From: Lawsonibacter sp.
Lineage (GTDB): Bacteria > Bacillota > Clostridia > Oscillospirales > Oscillospiraceae
Assembly: GCA_022793355.1 (NCBI GenBank)
Contig: JAAWCR010000057.1
Coordinates: 1 to 10,291 of the forward strand
Direction of reading: 5' to 3'
Length of the DNA stretch: 10,291 nucleotides
Part shown: in pieces, positions 1 through 6,764 of the stretch
Layout of the letters: the number at the start of each line of letters is the position of its first letter
Numbering within the stretch: the first letter of the stretch is position 1
Notes under the pieces: generated by a model
What the model saw: only the letters and a program-made list of their open reading frames with translations
Databases searched by the model: none
Told to the model about the DNA's origin: nothing
Made by a program: the position numbers and the translations under genes

Positions 1-1
1 C

Positions 2-724
2 GCCGACACCTTTGTGCACATCTCCTTCCCCCGGCACATGGCTTATGAGACCATGAGCCGCCGCGTGGCCGTCATGCGTGAGGCCTGCAAGGAGTTCAAC
101 ATGGAGTTCGTGCTGGAGACTGCTCCCGACCCCACCTCCGACGTGGGCATCCCCGGCGCTCAGGCCTATATCCTGGAGAACGTTCCCGCCTGGGTTGACA
201 AGTACGGCACCAACGCCGCCTACTTCTGCACCAACGACGCCCACACCGAGCCCCTGCTGAAGCAGCTCGTTGAGTATGGCGGCTTCTTCATCGAGGCCGA
301 TCTGCCCTCTCCTCTGATGGGCTACCCCGGCGCTCTGGGCCTGGACCTGACCCAGGAGGCCGGCGACTTTGAGAAGATCCTGGCCAAGGTTGAGTCCGCT
401 CTGGTAGAGAAGGGCTGTGCCGACCACTTCGGCACCTGGGCCTACTCCTATGGCTACACCCTGTCTGCCGGCCTGGCTGAGCACGCCAAGAACGTCATCG
501 ACGGCAAGGCTGAAATCACCGACATGGACGCCGTGGCCGAGGCGCTGAACGTCTACTCTCCCAATGCTCAGTGGAACGGCGCCGGCTACACCAACGCCAC
601 CACCGGCGTGAAGTCCGAGAACGTCTTCCTGATTTATCAGGACACCTATATCATGGGCAATCCCGGCCACTATATGGGCAATGCCGACGTGGAGATCCCC
701 GAGAAGTACTACACCGTCAGCTAA
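2..724 (+). CDS. DUF3798-type ABC substrate-binding protein, 5'-truncated by window edge
   Basis: This is the C-terminal 240 residues of an extracellular, probably lipid-anchored solute-binding protein that would deliver a ligand to the permease complex encoded downstream. The reading frame is open to the left edge, so the GTG at position 14 is an internal valine and the signal peptide is outside the window. Visible features fit a periplasmic-binding-protein-like alpha/beta fold: a FCTNDAHTEPLLKQLVEYGG segment typical of the second lobe, and an aromatic-rich C terminus (SENVFLIYQDTYIMGNPGHY). The assignment to DUF3798 is from memory of that family's C-terminal sequence; such proteins are usually near 400 aa. 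Codon use is extreme: lysine is AAG throughout and C-ending codons dominate, unlike the next gene, which suggests high expression. The gene is followed by a hairpin and then the ATPase. The ligand is unknown. Confidence 0.75.
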   Translation, partial: ADTFVHISFPRHMAYETMSRRVAVMREACKEFNMEFVLETAPDPTSDVGIPGAQAYILENVPAWVDKYGTNAAYFCTNDAHTEPLLKQLVEYGGFFIEADLPSPLMGYPGALGLDLTQEAGDFEKILAKVESALVEKGCADHFGTWAYSYGYTLSAGLAEHAKNVIDGKAEITDMDAVAEALNVYSPNAQWNGAGYTNATTGVKSENVFLIYQDTYIMGNPGHYMGNADVEIPEKYYTVS

Positions 725-748
725 GAAAACAAATGAGATAACGCCAAA

Positions 749-787
749 CGGGGAGGAGGAGCTGTCCTCCTCCCCGCTCTAATTTTA
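749..787 (+). terminator. Intercistronic hairpin, partial terminator or mRNA-stabilising stem
   Basis: A perfect 12-bp stem (749-760 paired with 765-776) closes a GCTG loop and is followed by CTCTAATTTTAG. The T tract is interrupted, so termination is probably partial. The stem lies 24 nt after the stop codon of the binding protein and ends 25 nt before the ATPase start. That is the usual place for an element that lowers transporter expression relative to the binding protein or protects the upstream mRNA 3' end. Confidence 0.75.
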
Positions 788-801
788 GGTAGGGTGGATG
801 T

Positions 802-2400
802 ATGACAAATAACGGTACTCCCTTGCTGCAAATGCAGAACATCAAAAAAGATTTTTTCGGCAACCAGGTTTTGGAGGACATCAATTTTACCCTGGGAGCC
901 GGACAGGTTCTGGGCCTGTGCGGGGAAAACGGCGCGGGCAAGAGCACGCTGATGAAAATCCTCTTTGGCATGGACGTTATCCGGGAGACCGGCGGCTACG
1001 GCGGCGACGTCCTAATCAACGGCCAGAAGGTGGAGTTCAACACCCCCTTCGACGCGTTGGAGGCGGGAATCGGCATGGTGCATCAGGAGTTTTCCCTGAT
1101 CCCCGGCTTCACCGCCACAGAAAATATTCTCCTGAATCGGGAGCCCCAAAAGAAGAGTATCGCTTCGGAAGTGTTCGGCGAACGGCTGAATACTCTGAAT
1201 TATAAGGAGATGGACCGGCGCTCCGATGAAGCCATCCAAAAGATGGGAGTTAAAATCGACGCCAAAATGACCATCAACAATATGCCGGTTGGACACAAAC
1301 AGTTTACCGAGATTGCCCGGGAGCTGAGCAAGGACCAGCTTAAGCTGCTGATTTTGGACGAGCCCACCGCCGTGCTGACCGAGAAGGAGGCCGAGGCCCT
1401 CCTGGCCTCTATCCGGGGCATGGCCGCGCAGGGCATTTCCGTCATCTTCATTACCCACCGCCTGCAGGAGAGTCTGGCGGTGTGCGACAAGGTGGTGGTC
1501 ATGCGGGACGGCCATGTAGTGCGGGACGTCCCCGCCAAGGAGACCAACGTGGAGGACATCACCAGATGGATGGTGGGCCGCGACATGCAGCAGGGTGCTT
1601 CCGCTCCGGCGGCGGTCAAGGAGGAGAAGTCCGGCGCAAAAACCATTATGTCCATTAAAAACCTGTGGGTGGACATGCCCGGTGAGACGGTGCGCAACGT
1701 CACCCTGGACATCCGGGAGGGGGAGATTCTGGGCATCGGCGGTCTGGCCGGCCAGGGCAAGCTGGGCATTCCCAACGGTGTCATGGGTCTTTATGAGGCT
1801 GGTGGCTCCGTTGAGTTTGACGGCCAGACCATTCCCCTGAACAACCCCCGGAAGTGCCTGGACGCCTCCTTGGCCTTTGTGTCGGAGGACCGGCGGGAGG
1901 TGGGCCTTCTGCTGGACGAGAGCCTAGAGTGGAACGTGGCCTTTCCCGCCATGCAGATTCAGGAAAAGTTTTTGAAGAAGCTGCTGGGCGGCGCAATCAA
2001 ATGGCGGGACGAGGCGGCGATCCGGACGGTGACCGATAAGTATATTCAGGAGCTGCAAATCAAGTGCACTAGCTCCCGGCAGAAGGCCAAGGAGCTGTCC
2101 GGCGGCAACCAGCAGAAGGTATGCCTTGCCAAGGCCTTTGCCCTGGAGCCCAAGTTCCTCTTTGTGTCGGAGCCCACCCGGGGCATCGACGTTGGGGCCA
2201 AGGCCCTGGTGCTGGAGGCCCTGAAGCAGTTTAACCGGGAGAGCGGCGTCACCGTGGTTATGATTTCCTCCGAGCTGGAGGAGCTGCGGCAGGTCTGCGA
2301 CCGGGTCGCCATTATCTCTGGCGGACGGGTGGCGGGCATTCTGCCCGCTGCGGCCTCCTCAGAGGAGTTCGGCCTGCTGATGGTCAGCCAGGTCGTATAA
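802..2400 (+). CDS. Sugar-type ABC importer ATPase with two nucleotide-binding domains
   Basis: This 532-aa cytoplasmic protein carries two fused ATPase domains, as in RbsA/MglA/XylG of simple-sugar importers, and would power uptake through the two permeases encoded next. Domain 1 (about residues 8-255) has Walker A GENGAGKST (41-49), Q-loop Q95, a divergent signature PVGHKQ (162-167), Walker B LLILDEPT (182-189) and switch histidine H219. Domain 2 (about 282-525) has a degenerate P-loop GLAGQGKL (314-321, no Ser/Thr after the lysine), an intact signature LSGGNQQK (432-439) and FVSEPTRGID (454-463), where Ser456 replaces the usual Walker B Asp. Its switch position is SSE instead of histidine. 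Asymmetric sites of this kind are known in the family, so one site probably hydrolyses ATP poorly. ATG 802 follows AGGTAGGGTGG; the ATG at 798 hits a stop after four codons. Confidence 0.93.
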   Translation: MTNNGTPLLQMQNIKKDFFGNQVLEDINFTLGAGQVLGLCGENGAGKSTLMKILFGMDVIRETGGYGGDVLINGQKVEFNTPFDALEAGIGMVHQEFSLIPGFTATENILLNREPQKKSIASEVFGERLNTLNYKEMDRRSDEAIQKMGVKIDAKMTINNMPVGHKQFTEIARELSKDQLKLLILDEPTAVLTEKEAEALLASIRGMAAQGISVIFITHRLQESLAVCDKVVVMRDGHVVRDVPAKETNVEDITRWMVGRDMQQGASAPAAVKEEKSGAKTIMSIKNLWVDMPGETVRNVTLDIREGEILGIGGLAGQGKLGIPNGVMGLYEAGGSVEFDGQTIPLNNPRKCLDASLAFVSEDRREVGLLLDESLEWNVAFPAMQIQEKFLKKLLGGAIKWRDEAAIRTVTDKYIQELQIKCTSSRQKAKELSGGNQQKVCLAKAFALEPKFLFVSEPTRGIDVGAKALVLEALKQFNRESGVTVVMISSELEELRQVCDRVAIISGGRVAGILPAAASSEEFGLLMVSQVV

Positions 2401-2411
2401 GGAGGGGTAAA

Positions 2412-3536
2412 ATGGGAACAACAAATAAGGCGGCTACATTGGAAAAAAGCCGCTTACAGGCCATGGCGGCGGACTACGGCGTACCCCGGATGATTATTAC
2501 CGGCTTCCTGCTGCTGCTGTTTGTGATGGCCCCCTTTGTGGGTGTCAACCTCCCCATGCAGATTACCAACATCATCAACCGCTTCAGCTGGAACGCGGTG
2601 CTGGTGCTGGCCATGGTGCCCATGATCCACTCTGGCTGCGGGCTGAACTTCGGCCTGCCCCTGGGGGTCATCTGCGGGCTGCTGGGGGGCACCCTGTCCA
2701 TTCAGTTCGGCTTTGAGCGTTTCGGGACGCTGGCCAGCTTCGGGATGGCCCTCCTCATCGCCACCCCCTTCGCTGTGGTGTTCGGACTGGGCTACGGCTG
2801 GCTGCTGAACAAGATCAAGGGCGGCGAGATGATGATCGCCACCTACGTGGGCCTGTCCATCATCTCCTTCATGTGCATGATGTGGCTGCTGCTCCCCTAT
2901 AACAGTCCCACCATGGTATACGGCCTGTCGGCTAATGGCCTGCGGCCCACCATCTCCCTGGACGGCTTCTACAATCAGTCCCTGGCCAGCTTTTTAAGGC
3001 TGGACTTTGCGGAAATCGCCGCGAGCAGAGGCATCAGCCTGGGCTGGCTGGAGTATATCAAGATTCCCACCGGCTCCCTGCTGGTATTCGCTCTGCTGGC
3101 CGTTCTGATGTGGGCCTTCCTCCACACTAAGACCGGCACCGCCATGACCGCCGTGGGCTCTAACCCGAACTTCGCCCGGGCCGCCGGCATCAACGTGGAC
3201 CGCATCCGGACCCTGTCCGTGGTCATGTCCACCTGGCTGGGGGCGATGGGCATTCTGGTCTATCAGCAGGGCTTTGGGTTTATTCAGCTGTATACCTCAC
3301 CCAACAACCTGACCATGCCCACCGTGTCCGCTATCCTGATTGGCGGCGCGCTGGTAAACAAGGCCACCATTGGCAACGTAATTATCGGCACGATTCTGTT
3401 CCAGGGCATCGTGACCATGACCCCCACGGTTATGAACGCCATGGTCCACATGGATATGAGCGAGGTCATCCGGAACATTGTCTCCAACGGCATGATCCTT
3501 TACGCCCTGACCAGAAAGCAGGAGGGAACAAAATGA
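2412..3536 (+). CDS. ABC importer permease, BPD_transp_2 (RbsC-like), first subunit
   Basis: This 374-aa integral membrane protein forms half of the transport channel. Hydrophobic stretches by eye lie near residues 27-46, 60-74, 82-96, 109-130, 143-162, 222-237, 266-288, 302-313 and 318-336, matching the 8-10 helix pattern of simple-sugar permeases. A cytoplasmic loop from about residue 238 to 268 (TKTGTAMTAVGSNPNFARAA, then GINVDR) is the conserved contact site for the ATPase. GGEMMIATYVGL (137-148) is also typical of the family. An excellent ribosome binding site (GGAGGGG, 2401-2407) sits between the ATPase stop and ATG 2412. The gene ends in an ATGA overlap with the second permease, which points to translational coupling and fixed stoichiometry. 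The substrate cannot be inferred. Confidence 0.9.
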   Translation: MGTTNKAATLEKSRLQAMAADYGVPRMIITGFLLLLFVMAPFVGVNLPMQITNIINRFSWNAVLVLAMVPMIHSGCGLNFGLPLGVICGLLGGTLSIQFGFERFGTLASFGMALLIATPFAVVFGLGYGWLLNKIKGGEMMIATYVGLSIISFMCMMWLLLPYNSPTMVYGLSANGLRPTISLDGFYNQSLASFLRLDFAEIAASRGISLGWLEYIKIPTGSLLVFALLAVLMWAFLHTKTGTAMTAVGSNPNFARAAGINVDRIRTLSVVMSTWLGAMGILVYQQGFGFIQLYTSPNNLTMPTVSAILIGGALVNKATIGNVIIGTILFQGIVTMTPTVMNAMVHMDMSEVIRNIVSNGMILYALTRKQEGTK

Positions 3537-4663
3537 ATCAAAACAACAACATCCCTCTGAACAAACGGGCTGTGGAGCTGGCGCGCAACAACGCCGTGCC
3601 CATCATGTTTATCATTATCTGCGCCGTCTTTATCCCCATGGCCGGCTTTACTCCCGGCTATCTGGTAAACGAGATTATCACCCGCATGGGCCGCAACCTG
3701 TTCCTGGTGCTCTGCCTGCTCTTTCCCATTATGGCGGGCATGGGTATGAACTTTGCCATGACCCTGGGCGCTATGGGCGCGGAGCTGGCCATCATCCTAG
3801 TGGCGGACTGGCAGATATGGGGCATTCCCGGCGTGGTGCTGGCCATGATCCTGTCCATCCCCTTCTCCGCGATTCTGGGCCTGGTGTGCGGCACCATCCT
3901 GAATATGGCCAAGGGCCGGGAGATGATCACCGGTTATATCCTGAATTTCTTCATGGGCAACGGTATTTACCAGATGATCGTGCTGTATATTATGGGCTCC
4001 ATCATCCCCATTGCCCACGCCAGCATCATGCTACCCCGGGGCTACGGCATCCGGAACACCGTCAGCCTGCTGAATATGCGCCAGTGCCTGGACGACCTGC
4101 TGGCCATCCGGATTCAGGGCGTGAAGATTCCGGTGCTCACCTTCATCCTGGTGGGAGTGTTCTGCCTGTTCATCGTCTGGTTCCGGCGCACCAAGCTGGG
4201 CCAGGACATGCGCGCCGTGGGCCAGGACATGGAGGTGGCCCGGGCCGCTGGCATCAAGGTGGACCGTACCCGGCTGCTGTCCATCATGATGTCCACCGTC
4301 TTTGCCGGTATCGGCATGGTGATTTATCTGCAAAACATGGGCAACCTGCCCACCTACACCGGCCATGCCCAGATCGGCATGTTCTGTATTGCGGCCCTGC
4401 TTATCGGTGGCGCCTCGGTGGAGAAGGCTTCCATCGGCAACGCTTTTCTGGGTGTGATTCTGTTCCACCTGATGTTCATCGTGGCCCCCAACGCCGGCGG
4501 CTTTATCACCGGCGACTCCATGGTGGGCGAGTACTTCCGGGTGTTCATGTCCTACGGCATCATCACCATTGCCCTGATCATGTACGAGGCCAAAAAGCGG
4601 ATGAACAAGAGCAAGGCCGGCCGGGAGCTGGCCCAGGCACAGAAGGAGGAGGGCGTGAAATGA
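3533..4663 (+). CDS. ABC importer permease, BPD_transp_2 (RbsC-like), second subunit
   Basis: This 376-aa membrane protein has the same architecture as the preceding permease but is clearly diverged from it, so the channel is probably a heterodimer. Hydrophobic segments by eye lie near residues 22-38, 56-76, 82-91, 97-124, 132-162, 198-216, 247-265, 281-293, 302-319 and 336-351. The ATPase-contact loop begins TKLGQDMRAVGQDMEVARAA (220-239), continues GIKVDR, and parallels the loop in the first permease. It ends in a charged cytoplasmic tail rich in Lys, Glu and Gln (352-376). The start ATG 3533 overlaps the upstream stop by 4 nt. AGGAGG at about 3521-3526 inside the upstream gene supplies the ribosome binding site. 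It also overlaps the next gene through ATGA. Confidence 0.9.
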   Translation: MNQNNNIPLNKRAVELARNNAVPIMFIIICAVFIPMAGFTPGYLVNEIITRMGRNLFLVLCLLFPIMAGMGMNFAMTLGAMGAELAIILVADWQIWGIPGVVLAMILSIPFSAILGLVCGTILNMAKGREMITGYILNFFMGNGIYQMIVLYIMGSIIPIAHASIMLPRGYGIRNTVSLLNMRQCLDDLLAIRIQGVKIPVLTFILVGVFCLFIVWFRRTKLGQDMRAVGQDMEVARAAGIKVDRTRLLSIMMSTVFAGIGMVIYLQNMGNLPTYTGHAQIGMFCIAALLIGGASVEKASIGNAFLGVILFHLMFIVAPNAGGFITGDSMVGEYFRVFMSYGIITIALIMYEAKKRMNKSKAGRELAQAQKEEGVK

Positions 4664-5160
4664 AGTCGAAGCGCAGAATCATGTTCATCCTCCTGGCTGT
4701 GCTTGCCCTGGTGGCCGTCGCCGCCTGGATGATGGTCATCGGCCGGGGCCACACCGTCTACCTGGACAACAAGACCCTGGAGGACTACCAGGGCCAGGAG
4801 TACAAGGCGTATGAGCGTGTGGTGATTACCGTTAAGGACGAGAAGCCAATCAAGCTGGGCAAGCGGGAGCGCGGATCGGCCATCTGGATTGGGCAGGACT
4901 TTAAAATGACCGTGGAGATTACGGAGAAGAAGGGCGACGAGCCGGTAGTCAAAGAGGTCAGCATCAAGCTGCCCTACAGCGTGGACGGCATTGTGGTCAA
5001 TCTGCCCGCCTATCTGGCCGGGCTGCCCGAGGAGGCCTGGTACTCCGAGTTTGTCCCCGCTGTGACGGAGACGCCTGACGAGGAGCCCGGTGTCGGCGAT
5101 GAGTTCAGCATGGGCGACGGCCTGGGCCTGGAGGGAGATCTGGGCACCGGCGATATCTGA
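4660..5160 (+). CDS. Small membrane-anchored accessory protein of the ABC operon (DUF6672-like)
   Basis: This 166-aa protein begins at the ATG overlapping the permease stop (ATGA, 4660-4663), with AGGAGGAGGG at 4644-4653 as ribosome binding site; the longer in-frame upstream extension is antisense-like noise. Residues 1-6 are basic (MKSKRR). Residues 7-27 form one hydrophobic helix, so the remainder should face outward as an N-terminally anchored domain. Residues 32-128 contain beta-strand-like segments (HTVYLDNKTL, RVVITVKDEK, KMTVEITEKK, VVKEVSIKLP). The last 30 residues are acidic and glycine-rich. It does not resemble a permease or binding protein. I associate this layout with the uncharacterised DUF6672 family found beside DUF3798 transporters, but from memory only. 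Its position as last gene of the operon suggests an accessory role in uptake or ligand capture. Confidence 0.8.
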   Translation: MKSKRRIMFILLAVLALVAVAAWMMVIGRGHTVYLDNKTLEDYQGQEYKAYERVVITVKDEKPIKLGKRERGSAIWIGQDFKMTVEITEKKGDEPVVKEVSIKLPYSVDGIVVNLPAYLAGLPEEAWYSEFVPAVTETPDEEPGVGDEFSMGDGLGLEGDLGTGDI

Positions 5161-5197
5161 TGAACCGGCGAATAAATCCCCAATTTCGGACAGAAAA

Positions 5198-5226
5198 TTG
5201 AATCAGTGGTTCCCGGAAACCATTTT
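5198..5226 (+). promoter_or_regulatory. Weak candidate promoter for pepD overlapping the terminator
   Basis: TTGAAT (5198-5203) lies 17 bp from CATTTT (5221-5226), a poor match to the sigma-A consensus (4/6 and 3/6). A transcript would begin near 5233, inside the terminator stem, and so would lack the full hairpin. It is listed because the gap leaves few other places for a pepD promoter. Readthrough from the transporter operon is the alternative. Confidence 0.2.
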
Positions 5227-5263
5227 AGCCGCCCCGCTGAACAGGCGGGGCGGCTATTTTAAT
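5226..5263 (+). terminator. Rho-independent terminator of the ABC importer operon
   Basis: A perfect 12-bp GC-rich stem (5226-5237 paired with 5245-5256) with a 7-nt loop TGAACAG is followed by TTTTAAT. This ends the transporter operon. The preceding 65 nt (5161-5225) contain no gene but hold a second, weaker dyad (TGGTT 5207-5211 with AACCA 5218-5222). The hairpin ends only 10 nt before the AGGAGG of pepD, leaving no room for a full promoter between them. Confidence 0.9.
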
Positions 5264-5279
5264 ATGAGGAGGAACAAAT

Positions 5280-6728
5280 ATGGCAGTGCTATCCGAGTTA
5301 GAGCCCAAGAAAGTGTTTGAGTATTTTGAAAAGCTGTGCTCCGTCCCCCATGGGAGCTACAACACCAAGCTAATCAGTGATTTGTGCGTCTCCTTTGCCA
5401 AGGAGCTGGGTCTGCGCTGGCGTCAGGACGAGGCCAACAACGTGGTCATCTGGAAGGAGGCCTCTCCCGGCTATGAGGAGGCCGCCCCCGTCATTCTCCA
5501 GGGCCACATCGACATGGTGTGCGTCAAGGAACTAGGCTGCCCCAAGGACATGGCGAAGGAAGGTATCGACCTGGTTACCGACGGGGCGTGGGTTTGGGGG
5601 GACAGAACCTCCCTGGGCGGCGACAACGGCATCGCCGTGGCAATGATTCTCGCCATCCTGGCGGACGACACCCTGCCCCATCCCCCCCTGGAGGCGGTGT
5701 TCACCGTGGACGAGGAGGTAGGAATGGACGGGGCCTTCGCCCTGGACTGCTCCGATTTGAAGGGGCGAAAGCTGATTAACCTGGATTCGGAGGAGGAAGG
5801 GGTCTTCACCGTCTCCTGTGCCGGCGGTCTGCGGATGGACTGCATTTTGCCCGGGAGGCAGGCGCCCCTGAACGGGGAGAAGGGATATGTGATTACCCTG
5901 TCCGGGCTGTTGGGGGGACACTCCGGAGGCGAGATTCATAAGGGCAGGGCCTCCGCCAACCAGGTGATGGGCCGGGTGCTGTTCAGCGCCATGGAGCGCA
6001 TTCCCGGCCTGCGGGTGGCGGATATGCAGGGCGGTAAATTCGATAACGTAATCTGCTCTGCCAACCAGGCCAGAGCGGCTGTACCGGCGGATAAGGCGGC
6101 AGAGCTGGAAGCCTTTGTCCGGGAGTTTGACGCCGTGCTGAAAAATGAGTACGCCGGCTGTGACGACGGGATTACCCTCGCCTGTGAGAGCGGTTCCCTG
6201 GAGGGAGCCCTGTCCCGGGAGGACACAAGCCGCGTCCTGCATACGCTGCTGGTCATTCCCCAGGGGGTCCAGGCTATGAATGTGGACTTTCCCGGCCTGG
6301 TTCAGACCTCGCTGAATATGGGCGTTATGGCTATGGAGGAGGATGGACTGCATTTCAGCATTTCCGTCCGCTCCTGCATCGCCTCTCAGAAGACAATGAT
6401 AGCCCAGCGGGTACGGGCCATTTTGGAGATGGGAGGCGGCGTGGTGTCCGAGCGGGGCAACTACCCCGGCTGGCAGTTTGCACGGCAGTCTGTCCTGCGG
6501 GAGAACGCTTTGGCGGCCTATAAGGCGGTGACCGGCAAGGAGGGCGCTATTGAAGCCACCCACGGAGGTCTGGAGTGCGGCCTGTTCATTGAAAAGATTC
6601 CCGGCCTGGACGCTATATCCATGGGGCCGGAGCTCCATGACGTCCACTCCACCCAAGAGAGGCTGAGCGTCGCTTCCACCGGCCGGATGTATGAGACAAC
6701 CTGCGAGCTGCTGAAGCGAAGCAAATAA
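5280..6728 (+). CDS. pepD: Aminoacyl-histidine dipeptidase (M20C family)
   Basis: This 482-aa cytosolic zinc aminopeptidase would split Xaa-His and other dipeptides, including carnosine-like substrates, for amino-acid recycling. The length matches the PepD family. Metal and catalytic motifs are all present: QGHIDMV (74-80, ligand H76 with D78), SLGGDNG (111-117, bridging D115), the catalytic pair E145-E146 in DEEVGMDGA, D169 in NLDSEEEG, and the C-terminal ligand H456 in DVHST. The lid or dimerisation region occupies roughly residues 190-390 and contains GGHSGGEIHKGRA, another family hallmark. AGGAGG (5267-5272) precedes ATG 5280 at good spacing. It sits downstream of the ABC operon terminator and converges with the regulator gene on the other strand, so no functional link to either neighbour is implied. 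Confidence 0.95.
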   Translation: MAVLSELEPKKVFEYFEKLCSVPHGSYNTKLISDLCVSFAKELGLRWRQDEANNVVIWKEASPGYEEAAPVILQGHIDMVCVKELGCPKDMAKEGIDLVTDGAWVWGDRTSLGGDNGIAVAMILAILADDTLPHPPLEAVFTVDEEVGMDGAFALDCSDLKGRKLINLDSEEEGVFTVSCAGGLRMDCILPGRQAPLNGEKGYVITLSGLLGGHSGGEIHKGRASANQVMGRVLFSAMERIPGLRVADMQGGKFDNVICSANQARAAVPADKAAELEAFVREFDAVLKNEYAGCDDGITLACESGSLEGALSREDTSRVLHTLLVIPQGVQAMNVDFPGLVQTSLNMGVMAMEEDGLHFSISVRSCIASQKTMIAQRVRAILEMGGGVVSERGNYPGWQFARQSVLRENALAAYKAVTGKEGAIEATHGGLECGLFIEKIPGLDAISMGPELHDVHSTQERLSVASTGRMYETTCELLKRSK

Positions 6729-6730
6729 CA

Positions 6731-6759
6731 AAAAGGATCCCCCGGCATACCGGGGGATC
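6731..6759 (-). terminator. Terminator between converging genes, best suited to the minus strand
   Basis: A perfect 10-bp stem, GATCCCCCGG (6736-6745) pairing with 6750-6759, has a 4-nt loop. Read on the minus strand it is followed by CTTTTTGTTATTT, an excellent T tract, 5 nt after the regulator's stop codon. On the plus strand the hairpin follows the pepD stop by 7 nt, but its tail (GCTGCTTAC) is poor, so termination of pepD here would be weaker. Confidence 0.88.
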
Positions 6760-6764
6760 GCTGC

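Noticed and set aside
3817..4659. N-terminal extension of the accessory protein frame inside the second permease
   Set aside because: The extension is His/Pro/Arg-rich out-of-frame permease sequence. The ATG at 4660 has a strong AGGAGG site and begins a clear membrane anchor.
5532..6731. 399-codon minus-strand open frame opposite pepD
   Set aside because: pepD has all M20C metal motifs in the plus frame. The antisense frame has no ribosome binding site or recognisable domain.
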